Origin: Desulfosarcina alkanivorans
Lineage (GTDB): Bacteria; Desulfobacterota; Desulfobacteria; Desulfobacterales; Desulfosarcinaceae
Assembly: GCF_009688945.1 (NCBI RefSeq)
Contig: NZ_AP021874.1
Coordinates: 2,480,001 to 2,544,000, forward strand
Length of the DNA stretch: 64,000 nt
Reading direction: 5' to 3'
Both the position numbers and the translations under genes were made by a program. The notes under the pieces were generated by a model. That model saw only the letters and a program-made list of their open reading frames with translations. It ran no database searches and was not told the DNA's origin. Positions 1-6,839 of this stretch are shown in pieces. How positions within the stretch are numbered: the first letter of the stretch is position 1; the number at the start of each line of letters is the position of its first letter.

Positions 1-42
1 AAAACGGGTGCCTGTTTTCTTTAACCGATCAGTATGCGCGAC

Positions 43-78
43 AGGGCGGCGGCCTGGAACACCCGGGGCCGCCGCCCT
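43..78. terminator. GC-rich hairpin at the left edge
   Basis: A perfect 12-bp inverted repeat (43-54 and 67-78) with a 12-base loop, made almost entirely of G and C. No long T tract follows, so it is either a weak intrinsic terminator for a gene to the left of the window or an mRNA end-stabilising hairpin. No gene is visible in positions 1-184. Confidence 0.45.
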
Positions 79-115
79 TGTGAATTTCTGTCGGCTGTGG
101 CAGCCTTACGGGCAG

Positions 116-150
116 CAGGCCGCACTTTCGTAAAATTACCATGCGGCCTG
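116..150. promoter_or_regulatory. 9-bp dyad next to the ECF promoter
   Basis: Perfect inverted repeat CAGGCCGCA (116-124) and TGCGGCCTG (142-150) with 17 bases between. It abuts the -35 side of the promoter-like site at 150-176, so it could be an operator for the sigma-factor operon. It could also be an unrelated hairpin. No family of binding protein is recognised. Confidence 0.3.
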
Positions 151-176
151 TAACCTTTTTCCATCTCAACCGTTAA
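150..176 (+). promoter_or_regulatory. Putative ECF-sigma promoter 1
   Basis: A 27-base stretch with AACC (152-155) as -35 core, a 15-base spacer and CGTTAA (171-176) as -10 core. The same 27 bases recur with two differences at 1559-1585. AAC followed about 16 bases later by CGT is the general look of ECF-type promoters. Transcription would begin about 182-185, almost at the GTG codon of the sigma gene, implying a leaderless or very short-leader message. Confidence 0.6.
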
Positions 177-184
177 CAGTTAAA

Positions 185-679
185 GTGGACAGCTACGCCA
201 GTTTTTACAGGAAGAACAAGGAGCGGATATTTGCCTACCTGCTGCGCCTGACCGGAGACGTTCACCTGGCCGGGGACCTGACGCAGGAAAGCTTCACCCG
301 CTGCCTGGCACGCTATGGGCGCAACGGTAACCATCGCGCGCTGCTGTACACCATTGCCAGAAACGCCGCCCTGGATGCGGCCCGCAAACGGCGGGAGGAG
401 GCACTGGGGGACAGCGAGGATGCCCCTGCCGGCGGTGACGACCCGGAACGCCGGCTGATCGACAAGCAGGCGGTCGACCGCACGCTGGCCGCCATCCGGC
501 AGCTCAACCCGGTGGACCGGGAGCTGATCGCCCTGCTGGCGGCCGACACCTTTTCCTACCGGCAGATCGGCCGGCTGCTCGACATCAGCGAGAACAGCGT
601 CAAGGTCAGGGTTCACCGGGCGCGCCTCAGGCTCAAGGCCATCCTCAACCCCGATGCTGACAACGATGGAGGCTCCTAA
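185..679 (+). CDS. ECF-type RNA polymerase sigma factor
   Basis: A 164-residue sigma-70 family protein of extracytoplasmic-function type. The region-2 helix is seen in the first 70 residues (FAYLLRLTGDVHLAGDLTQESF, shown in part as DLTQESF). The region-4 helix-turn-helix lies near residues 120-150 (SYRQIGRLLDISENSVKVRVHRAR). The chosen start is GTG at 185; no Shine-Dalgarno sequence precedes it, which fits the short leader predicted from the upstream promoter. Its TAA stop overlaps the ATG of the anti-sigma-like gene by one base, so the two are translationally coupled. It probably drives its own operon and the two genes downstream, through the three matching promoter sites. It does not match a named sigma factor that I recognise. 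Confidence 0.9.
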   Translation: MDSYASFYRKNKERIFAYLLRLTGDVHLAGDLTQESFTRCLARYGRNGNHRALLYTIARNAALDAARKRREEALGDSEDAPAGGDDPERRLIDKQAVDRTLAAIRQLNPVDRELIALLAADTFSYRQIGRLLDISENSVKVRVHRARLRLKAILNPDADNDGGS

Positions 680-1245
680 TGGACTATCTTTCCAGCATGT
701 ACATCGACAATGAGATGGATCTGGACGAGAAGCGATCGTTCCTCGAGCGCGTCCGTTCCGATGATGCGTTTTACAAGGAAACCGTTGAACTGCTGGTCCA
801 GGAGCAGCTGCTGCGGGAACTGCCGGTCATGCCGCGTGAAAAAGCAGCCGCAACCCCCTGGCGGACGCCGGTCCGGACCGTTCTGGCAAGCTGTTTCAAG
901 CCCCTGGGATTCGCCACGGCCGGGTTCACCGCCGCCGTGCTGATGCTGTTCACCGTTTTTCAGACGCCGCCGCCCGCCGTCTGCAACAACCGCTTTGTCC
1001 TTTTCGAGCCGGCCGCCGGCCAGGTGGAGCTGGCCGGCTCCTTCACCGGGTGGCAGCGGGTGTCGATGACCCGGGCCGGTACCAGCGGGTACTGGGAAAT
1101 CAACCTGCAGGTGCCCTCCGGGGAACACCGCTTCGCCTACATCCTGGATGGGAATCGGCAGATGGCGGACCCCACCCTGCCCGCCAGCGAGAAAGATGAT
1201 TTCGGCGGGAAGAACTCCATTCTGAAGGTGGAGAAACGCCTGTGA
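679..1245 (+). CDS. Membrane anti-sigma-like protein with glycogen-binding-type domain
   Basis: A 188-residue protein. A charged cytoplasmic N-terminus of about 70 residues is followed by one membrane segment near residues 74-97 (FATAGFTAAVLMLFTVF). The periplasmic part (about residues 105-188) is an E-set beta-sandwich of the AMPK/isoamylase type, with the family's pattern VELAGSFTGW, then W(E/T)..L.VPSGEHRFAYILDG. Position directly after the sigma gene and the topology suggest an anti-sigma factor. The zinc-binding HxxxCxxC motif of ZAS anti-sigmas is absent, so this is inferred from context. The outer domain may sense a glycan or another envelope ligand. Confidence 0.75.
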   Translation: MDYLSSMYIDNEMDLDEKRSFLERVRSDDAFYKETVELLVQEQLLRELPVMPREKAAATPWRTPVRTVLASCFKPLGFATAGFTAAVLMLFTVFQTPPPAVCNNRFVLFEPAAGQVELAGSFTGWQRVSMTRAGTSGYWEINLQVPSGEHRFAYILDGNRQMADPTLPASEKDDFGGKNSILKVEKRL

Positions 1246-1562
1246 ACCGGCTGCTGGCGATTGCCGGACTGATGCTGCTGACCATGGGCTGCGCCACCCA
1301 TTACTACCGGGTCCGGGGCGAGACCCTGACCATCTATCTGGACAGGCCCGATGCCAAAAAGGTGACCTTTGCCTGCAGCCTGGACGACTTCCAACCCCAC
1401 GAGGCCCGCAAGGTCGACGGCCGCTGGACGGTTTCCGTTCCAGGCAGAGACCCGTTCCGCTATTTTTACGTGCTGGACGGGGAACTGTTCCTGCCCCCCT
1501 GCGAACTGAAGGAAAACGACGATTTCGGCTCCCAGAACTGCATTTTCAACCCGCACCTGTAA
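1242..1562 (+). CDS. Small lipoprotein with second E-set domain
   Basis: A 106-residue protein starting at GTG 1242, which overlaps the previous stop (GTGA). A short hydrophobic leader ends at Cys17 in LTMGC; this is lipobox-like, though the -3 residue is Thr rather than Leu. The rest resembles the beta-sandwich of the preceding protein (VTFACSLDDF, W.V.VPG.D.FRYFYVLDG), including the shared ending ENDDFGSQNCIF compared with EKDDFGGKNSIL. The two genes are therefore probably an old tandem duplication. Likely attached to the inner or outer membrane, where it could cooperate with or compete with the anti-sigma ectodomain. Function unproven. Confidence 0.7.
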   Translation: MNRLLAIAGLMLLTMGCATHYYRVRGETLTIYLDRPDAKKVTFACSLDDFQPHEARKVDGRWTVSVPGRDPFRYFYVLDGELFLPPCELKENDDFGSQNCIFNPHL

Positions 1563-1585
1563 CCTTTCTTCATCTCAACCGTTAA
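1559..1585 (+). promoter_or_regulatory. Putative ECF-sigma promoter 2
   Basis: Matches the site at 150-176 over 27 bases with two differences, including AACC, the same spacer length and CGTTAA. It overlaps the stop codon of the lipoprotein gene. It lies about 36 bases before the ATG of the Gly-rich protein gene, leaving room for a leader containing AAGGAGAGG. Confidence 0.65.
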
Positions 1586-1621
1586 ACTGACAGCCAATCA
1601 TCGTTTTTCAAAGGAGAGGTT

Positions 1622-2566
1622 ATGAAACGCACCTGGCTGATTGTCTTCATCGCATGGTCCTTCACCGCAACGGCGATTGCCGCCGAATCGGAAGGCCTGT
1701 CCCAGCAGGCCATGGAAAGTGTTCAGCAGCAGACCCGGGAAATGAGCGCACTGGGCGTACCCCAGGCCCAGGCCCAGGAGATGCTGACCCAGATGGTTAA
1801 AAATCAATTCCAGAAACAAAACCGGATTCGCGCCCAGCAGGTGGTTGCGGCGACCGCCAAGGCGGGGCTGCCCACCGAACCCGTAATGAGCAAGGCCATG
1901 GAAGGCATGGCCAAGCAGGCCGGCGAGCAGCAGATCCTTGCGGCCATGGAGACCGTGCGCAGCCGATACGCCCATGCCAAACGGGTGGCGCGGTCCCTGT
2001 CCGACGACGACGAAAGCGTCGACACCATGACCCGGGCCATTGCGGACAGCATGGCCGCGGGAATGAAAGCCAGGGACATGGAACCGGTGATGGCCTGGTT
2101 GCAGACCCGGACCCGCCAGCAGACGCAAAACAAGGCGGAGACCGACGCGTTGGCCGTACAGACCATGCAGACCGTTCGCACCATGGCCAGGCTGGGCGTC
2201 CCCTCGTCCGATGTGTCCGACACCCTGTGCCAGGCACTGCAAAACCAGTACACCAGCCAGGAAATGAAGCAGCTGCGTCACCAGATCGCCAGCCGGGCCA
2301 GCCAGGCCTCGCCCCAGCAGACGGCCAGCCGGCATGCCGGTGCCATCGGCAAGGGCGGCAGCGATTCCAACGGCGGCTCGGGAAGCGGTGCCGGCGGCTC
2401 GGGTGGTGGTGCCGGCGGCTCGGGCGGTGGGGCCGGCGGCTCGGGCGGTGGGGCCGGCGGCTCGGGCGGTGGGGCCGGCGGCTCGGGCGGTGGGGCCGGC
2501 GGCTCGGGCGGTGGGGCCGGCGGCTCGGGCGGTGGGGCCGGCGGCTCGGGCGGTGGGGCCAATTAG
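1622..2566 (+). CDS. Exported protein with (AGGSGGG)8 tail
   Basis: A 314-residue protein with a signal peptide (about residues 1-21, ending TAIAA). A Gln/Met/Ala-rich helical region runs to about residue 240; it is rich in heptad-like spacing and plausibly coiled. The tail is eight exact AGGSGGG units ending in AN. The ATG at 1622 has a strong Shine-Dalgarno AAGGAGAGG at 1611-1619. It has its own ECF-type promoter. No enzymatic motif is seen. The glycine tail suggests a flexible, possibly matrix-forming or surface-exposed segment. I do not recognise the family. Confidence 0.75.
   Translation: MKRTWLIVFIAWSFTATAIAAESEGLSQQAMESVQQQTREMSALGVPQAQAQEMLTQMVKNQFQKQNRIRAQQVVAATAKAGLPTEPVMSKAMEGMAKQAGEQQILAAMETVRSRYAHAKRVARSLSDDDESVDTMTRAIADSMAAGMKARDMEPVMAWLQTRTRQQTQNKAETDALAVQTMQTVRTMARLGVPSSDVSDTLCQALQNQYTSQEMKQLRHQIASRASQASPQQTASRHAGAIGKGGSDSNGGSGSGAGGSGGGAGGSGGGAGGSGGGAGGSGGGAGGSGGGAGGSGGGAGGSGGGAGGSGGGAN
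2390..2557 (+). repeat. 21-bp minisatellite, eight units
   Basis: Eight in-frame tandem copies of a 21-base unit beginning GCCGGCGGCTCGGG. The first two copies have silent T/C differences and the last six are essentially identical. Such arrays change copy number by slippage, and because the unit is a multiple of three the tail length can vary without frameshift. Confidence 0.95.
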
Positions 2567-2594
2567 GAAACGCTTATACCCCTCTACCATTAAC
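2567..2594 (+). promoter_or_regulatory. Putative ECF-sigma promoter 3 (weaker)
   Basis: Aligned to the first two sites with the same spacing, it keeps AAAC at the -35 position and CTCtACCaTTAAC across the -10 region (two changes in 13 bases). It starts at the stop codon of the Gly-rich gene and would serve the exported-protein gene beginning at 2635. Confidence 0.4.
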
Positions 2595-2634
2595 GTCTTA
2601 TCAATGAACCTTCATTAAGGAAAGGATGTTACTC

Positions 2635-3156
2635 ATGCACCTGAAAAATGCAGATTCAACCATCACGCGTCTCTTCATCACCCTGGCAGCGGTTTTGTTG
2701 ATCACCCCAATATGGATGCCAACCGCTCACGCGGACATGGTCATCGCCCCGTCGACAATCGTTTCCAATGCCAACACCCATATCAACGATGATAATTACA
2801 GGAACGGCAGGGACAAAGACACCACGGTAAAGGCGATCATCGCCTATCCGTTGGACAGTACTTGTCTGTTGATTCAGGATGCCAGCGATGTCCGGTTCTG
2901 GGAATCGGCACAACTGGAAGCCGAAACGGGTCGTTTTGTCGAAGCCCTGTCCATAAGATACTGCTACATCGATGACAATTTGATCGTTGAATTCGATCGC
3001 GCTGAAATAACCGCCTACCTTGAGGAATTGGAGATCAAGGGAGATATTGGGGTCGTTGTCGAAGGCACGTTCCGCGTTACCTGCAGTGAAGTTCCGCTTG
3101 GCATTGACAACGAGCGTTCAGAGATCGTCCTTGACATCAAGAGTTCACGGAATTAA
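2635..3156 (+). CDS. Small exported protein, unknown function
   Basis: A 173-residue protein. The start is chosen at ATG 2635 because AAGGAAAGG (2617-2625) is nine bases upstream; an in-frame ATG at 2626 would touch the ribosome site. The hydrophobic leader (about residues 12-32, ending in AHA) is a Sec signal peptide. The mature part has two Cys pairs in principle (C..., RYCYID, RVTCSE) and looks beta-rich and acidic. GC content is lower than in its neighbours. It may belong to the same sigma regulon through the weak site upstream. No family is recognised. Confidence 0.65.
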   Translation: MHLKNADSTITRLFITLAAVLLITPIWMPTAHADMVIAPSTIVSNANTHINDDNYRNGRDKDTTVKAIIAYPLDSTCLLIQDASDVRFWESAQLEAETGRFVEALSIRYCYIDDNLIVEFDRAEITAYLEELEIKGDIGVVVEGTFRVTCSEVPLGIDNERSEIVLDIKSSRN

Positions 3157-3234
3157 CCAGTGCCCATCCATAAATGGCCAGATTGTCCGATATCTGAATG
3201 AACACTAACGGTTCACCAAAAGGGTTTCAACCCT

Positions 3235-3450
3235 ATGCGTCTCCTGTCTCTTGAGGACGTCTATCGCGGCAGGCGGCAATGCATGGCGGACCGCCGGCAG
3301 TTCAATTATTCCCTGCACCTGCCGGAAAGACGGTCCGGTGCCGAACGCCGTTCCGGGCTTGAAAGAAGACATCCCGGCCGGAAGATGGCAGGAAGTGAGC
3401 CGGCAGCCACAGGCCGAACATCCCCGGAACAGGCACTTGCTTCAGTTTGA
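3235..3450 (+). CDS. Short ERRSG-repeat protein
   Basis: A 71-residue, Arg-rich putative protein with ERRSGAERRSGLERR near residues 31-45 and a related MADRRQF motif before it. ERRSG.(D/E)RR-type short motifs occur in many small or linker segments of Desulfobacterota proteins, sometimes near PilZ domains, but their role is not established. The ribosome site is AAAAGGG at about 3218-3224. The C-terminus is low in information, so the length is uncertain. Confidence 0.45.
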   Translation: MRLLSLEDVYRGRRQCMADRRQFNYSLHLPERRSGAERRSGLERRHPGRKMAGSEPAATGRTSPEQALASV

Positions 3451-3556
3451 AGCCGTTTTCATGCCGCCGTCAGGGACACCACGGGCGCATCATCCGCACA
3501 GCCACCCGGAGGCGTTGGAGGACCGCCGTGCCCCCTGTTACCATCGACTTGCGGGT

Positions 3557-4492
3557 TTATGGATAGGCCCTCCATGCGGAAACGCTGCGCATCGCCCGTG
3601 GCCTGCCGGCCACCGCCAGCAGGGCGATGTCCCGCTGCCACAGGGTCCGGATCTCAGGGGCGACATGATGCCATAGTGAGGAAACACCGGTTGAGAAATT
3701 TTCCAGGTGGCGGAAGAGTCCGTCCACGGCGATGTGAATGTATGGTGCCGACAGGTCCTGCTGCGCCAGACCGCTTGCCAATGCGATAAGGGCGAGAACT
3801 TCCGCCGACACCTTTTCAGTCCAGCCGAAGCGCCGTCCGACGCCCAAAAGATAGCCCAGAAGCGCGCCGGCGACGTGCAGGTCCTCGATGGTCCGGAAGG
3901 GTTTGATGTATCCGGCGTATCCGTCTCCGGGAAGCAGCCGGTCCGCCGGGATGAACACGTCGTCCAGGCTGACCACGCTGTGCCGGATTTCGGGAACGAA
4001 GGGCAGTGGGGGCATGGCCGAAAACGCCAGTCCGGCGACATCGCGGTCCACCCTGGCCATGCGGATCCGGTTTCTGCCATCCACGACTCCGGTGCATGCC
4101 GCCACCACCAGCAGGTCGGCGTCCTCTCCGCCGGTGACGAACTGTTTCCGGCCCTTGAGCCGAAACCCCCGGCCGGAAGGGATCAGCCGGGTATGGATGT
4201 CACGCGGGCGGTTTCCACCCGACTCGGTGATGCACAGGGCGGCAAGATGCCCCTGCGGCAACGCGGGAATCAGTTGCCGGATGGCCCCCTGATAACCCGA
4301 AGCAAAGGCCCAGGCCAGCCGGTCAGACAGGAACCCGCCGAATATGGACCGCTCGATCGGTGATCGCCGGCTGATCGCGTCCGACGCCCACAGTTTCCGC
4401 CAGGACGCATGGCTGTCCACAGGCCGGCGGAGCCGTTCTTTCGGACAGGCAAGCAGGTCGTGCAGCAGGTCACCGGGGAGGCCGTCGTTCAC
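3557..4492 (-). CDS. Acyl-CoA dehydrogenase-like protein
   Basis: The start is set at GTG 4492, whose GTGA overlaps the stop of the upstream VWA gene; this gives 311 residues. An acyl-CoA dehydrogenase middle domain is visible: ALCITESGGNRPRD, then GFRLKGRKQFVTGG and DLLVVAA, followed by the DDVFIPADRLL turn. The usual family length is about 380 residues, and both the N-terminal helical part and the C-terminal helical domain are shorter here. The usual catalytic Glu region is not recognisable. It may be a non-canonical or inactive family member. It is the last gene of the MoxR/VWA operon. Confidence 0.75.
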   Translation of the reverse strand: MNDGLPGDLLHDLLACPKERLRRPVDSHASWRKLWASDAISRRSPIERSIFGGFLSDRLAWAFASGYQGAIRQLIPALPQGHLAALCITESGGNRPRDIHTRLIPSGRGFRLKGRKQFVTGGEDADLLVVAACTGVVDGRNRIRMARVDRDVAGLAFSAMPPLPFVPEIRHSVVSLDDVFIPADRLLPGDGYAGYIKPFRTIEDLHVAGALLGYLLGVGRRFGWTEKVSAEVLALIALASGLAQQDLSAPYIHIAVDGLFRHLENFSTGVSSLWHHVAPEIRTLWQRDIALLAVAGRPRAMRSVSAWRAYP

Positions 4493-5871
4493 AGCACCAG
4501 ATCCTTGATAAACGCGGCAAGCTGATTCAGGTTGCGGCATGGACGCACCTCGTTGCAGATGCCCTGGTAGGTTCTCATCTCGCTGTCCCCCGTGTACCAG
4601 AACTGTTCCGTCTCCGGATTCAACCACACCAGCCGCCGGCAGCGGTCACGAATGTCCTCCAGCAGCTGGCCTTCGGGGTTGGCATAATTGGATCGGCCGT
4701 CGCCGATGACGATCACCGTGGTCTTTTTGTTGACGGCGTCCAGGTACCGCCGGCAAAACTGTCGCAGGGTCAGCCCGTAATCCGTTGAGGCCCCATAGTT
4801 GATGCCGGCCTCGGTGAGTATGTTTTCGATGGCCCGGGCCACCTCATGGTCGTCGAAGAACCGGGTCACCTCGGCCACCTCGGCCACGAAAACAAAACTT
4901 CTCACCCGATCGAAGCACTCCTGCAGCGAATAGAGCATATTGAGCATGAACCGGGCCGAGGACCAGACCGAACCGGAGATGTCGCACAGCACGGCGATAC
5001 GTGCCTTGCGCGGCGGTTTTTTCCTGAAGACGATCTGAACCGGCACCCCTTGGTAGCGGGCGGACTGGCGCAGGGTCCTTTTTACATCCAGCACCCCCCG
5101 GCTGCGGACCGCATACCGCAGGCCCACCGTGTCTTTCAGTTTTCTCACCAGCTGGGCAATGGTCTCACGCATGCGGGTCGTCTCGGACGGGGTAAGGGCA
5201 TTGAATGCAAGGTTTCCCAGTTCCCCCTGGCGGTCACCGGCGGTATCCTCCCGGCGGATAACGCCGGTATCGCCTGCCTCTTCCCGGACCAGCAGCCTGC
5301 GGGCCACCGCAAGCCGCCGTTCCAGATGGCGCTGGACCTGCCGGCGGGTTTCCCAGTGAATCTCGTCCCGGTGGTCGGCCAGATAATGATCCGCCAGTTC
5401 GGCGGCGCGATCCAGGGCGCGAAGCACGGGAAACCGGCGCACCAGCGCACCCAGGTTGCTTCCCGGACCCTGGCGCCGGCTGTCGCCCTCGGACTGGATC
5501 TGCTGGAGCAGCTGCAGGTAGGCCGCGGGTTCACCGGCAAGAAAATCGGAGATGGCGGCCAGCTCGAGCTGGTCATCGGCGGTGGCCCTGATGCGGTTTC
5601 GGATCCCGTCGATGGGGGTTTCCAGCGAACCGGCATCCCCGGCCGTTTCGGTGACCTGCAGTTCGTGAAAGAAAAGGTGGTACAGGTGGTCGAACCGCCT
5701 CTGCTCCCGGCGGCTCTTGGCGAAGTTGGCCCGCAGGACGGCGTTGAACTGCCGTTCATCCAGCATGTCCACCAGGCGGATCTGTTCCAGACAGTCCATC
5801 ACTTCGGCTGTGGAAACCCGCATCTCGGCGGCCCGGGCGCAGGCAGCGAATTGTAAAATCAGGTTGACCAT
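4489..5871 (-). CDS. VWA-domain (CoxE-like) protein
   Basis: A 460-residue protein. The C-terminal half is a von Willebrand A domain with a complete metal-ion site: DISGS near residue 292, a Thr in ASTDYGL, and VIGDGRSN. The N-terminal half is helical and Arg-rich, as in CoxE/YehP-type proteins. Such proteins pair with MoxR AAA+ ATPases to form metal-insertion or protein-remodelling chaperones, and the MoxR gene ends directly before it (stop and start are adjacent). The downstream acyl-CoA dehydrogenase-like protein may be a client. Confidence 0.85.
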   Translation of the reverse strand: MVNLILQFAACARAAEMRVSTAEVMDCLEQIRLVDMLDERQFNAVLRANFAKSRREQRRFDHLYHLFFHELQVTETAGDAGSLETPIDGIRNRIRATADDQLELAAISDFLAGEPAAYLQLLQQIQSEGDSRRQGPGSNLGALVRRFPVLRALDRAAELADHYLADHRDEIHWETRRQVQRHLERRLAVARRLLVREEAGDTGVIRREDTAGDRQGELGNLAFNALTPSETTRMRETIAQLVRKLKDTVGLRYAVRSRGVLDVKRTLRQSARYQGVPVQIVFRKKPPRKARIAVLCDISGSVWSSARFMLNMLYSLQECFDRVRSFVFVAEVAEVTRFFDDHEVARAIENILTEAGINYGASTDYGLTLRQFCRRYLDAVNKKTTVIVIGDGRSNYANPEGQLLEDIRDRCRRLVWLNPETEQFWYTGDSEMRTYQGICNEVRPCRNLNQLAAFIKDLVL

Positions 5872-6786
5872 CTAACTGAAGTTGGCGACTTTTCTGGCCT
5901 GCTCGCGGACCATTCGGCCATCCGCCCGATGCTTGCAGATGAAATTGAGCGTATCGGTCACCGCCTCGGGGGAAAGGGTTTCCACCTGGAGTGCAATCAG
6001 CGCGTGGGCCCAGTCCAGGGTTTCCGAGATGCTGGGAATCTTCTTCAGGTCCAGCTCGCGAATGCGGGTCATGGCCGCCACCATCTGGCGGGCCAGGCCG
6101 TCGGCGATACCGGGCACTTTCCTGCGGACAATGGCCAGTTCCGTCTTCGCGTCGGGGTAGTCGATATACAGGTGGATGCAGCGGCGTTTGAGCGCGTCGC
6201 TCATGTCCCGGTAGCTGTTGGACGTCAGCACCACGAAGGGGATGTGAACCGCCTTGACCGTGCCCAGCTCGGGAATGGTGATCTGGTGGTCGCTGAGGAC
6301 TTCCAGCAGGAAGGCCTCGAATTCAGGGTCGGATTTGTCCACCTCGTCCACCAGAAGGACCACCGGGGCCTCGGACCGGATGGCCTGCAGCAGGGGGCGC
6401 GGCAGCATGAACCGCTCCGAAAAAAAGGCGTCTTCCTGATCGGCGATGCGCGCCACCGCGTCGGACAGGCTGGCTGCCCCGCCGATTACATCAACGATCT
6501 TGTCCTTGATAATCTGGGTGTAAAGCAGCTGCTTGGCGTATTCCCACTCATACAGGGCCTTGGCCTCGTCCAGCCCCTCGTAGCACTGCAGGCGGATCAG
6601 TTCCCGGTCGAGGCTTCGTGAAACGGCCTTGGCCAGCTCGGTTTTTCCCACCCCGGCAGGCCCCTCCACCAGGATCGGTTTTTGGGTGCGGGCAGCCAGG
6701 AACACCACCGTGGCGATTTCACGGGTACAGATGTAGCCGGCCGATTCAAGGGCGGTGCGGGTAAGGGTGACAGTGGAAAAAGACAT
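5872..6786 (-). CDS. MoxR-family AAA+ ATPase
   Basis: A 304-residue protein. The start is ATG 6786 with AAGGAG at 6797-6802 upstream; the longer reading back to 6840 has no such site. Walker A is GPAGVGKTELAKAV, Walker B is VVLLVDEVDKSD, and sensor 1 is VLTSNSYRD. This matches MoxR/CoxD-type ATPases, which act with VWA partners to mature enzyme complexes. It is directly upstream of the VWA gene and downstream of the diadenylate cyclase gene on the same strand. Confidence 0.92.
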   Translation of the reverse strand: MSFSTVTLTRTALESAGYICTREIATVVFLAARTQKPILVEGPAGVGKTELAKAVSRSLDRELIRLQCYEGLDEAKALYEWEYAKQLLYTQIIKDKIVDVIGGAASLSDAVARIADQEDAFFSERFMLPRPLLQAIRSEAPVVLLVDEVDKSDPEFEAFLLEVLSDHQITIPELGTVKAVHIPFVVLTSNSYRDMSDALKRRCIHLYIDYPDAKTELAIVRRKVPGIADGLARQMVAAMTRIRELDLKKIPSISETLDWAHALIALQVETLSPEAVTDTLNFICKHRADGRMVREQARKVANFS

Positions 6787-6839
6787 GATTTTTCGGCTCC
6801 TTGTTGATCTGGTCGAGCGTCTACGGGTGGGTTCCGGCA

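Noticed and set aside
1598..2590. Minus-strand open frame with repeated ARAAGPT-like units
   Set aside because: It is the reverse shadow of the Gly-repeat minisatellite and its gene; no ribosome site, and the plus-strand gene has a signal peptide and promoter.
3202..3232. Reverse-oriented AACCGTTA word near 3205 as a fourth ECF promoter
   Set aside because: The spacing to a possible -35 word is 14 rather than 17 bases, and it points away from the nearest plus-strand gene.
3538..4080. Alternative minus-strand frame overlapping the acyl-CoA dehydrogenase-like gene
   Set aside because: It is Ser/Pro/Arg-rich with no motif, and the other frame shows clear acyl-CoA dehydrogenase patterns.
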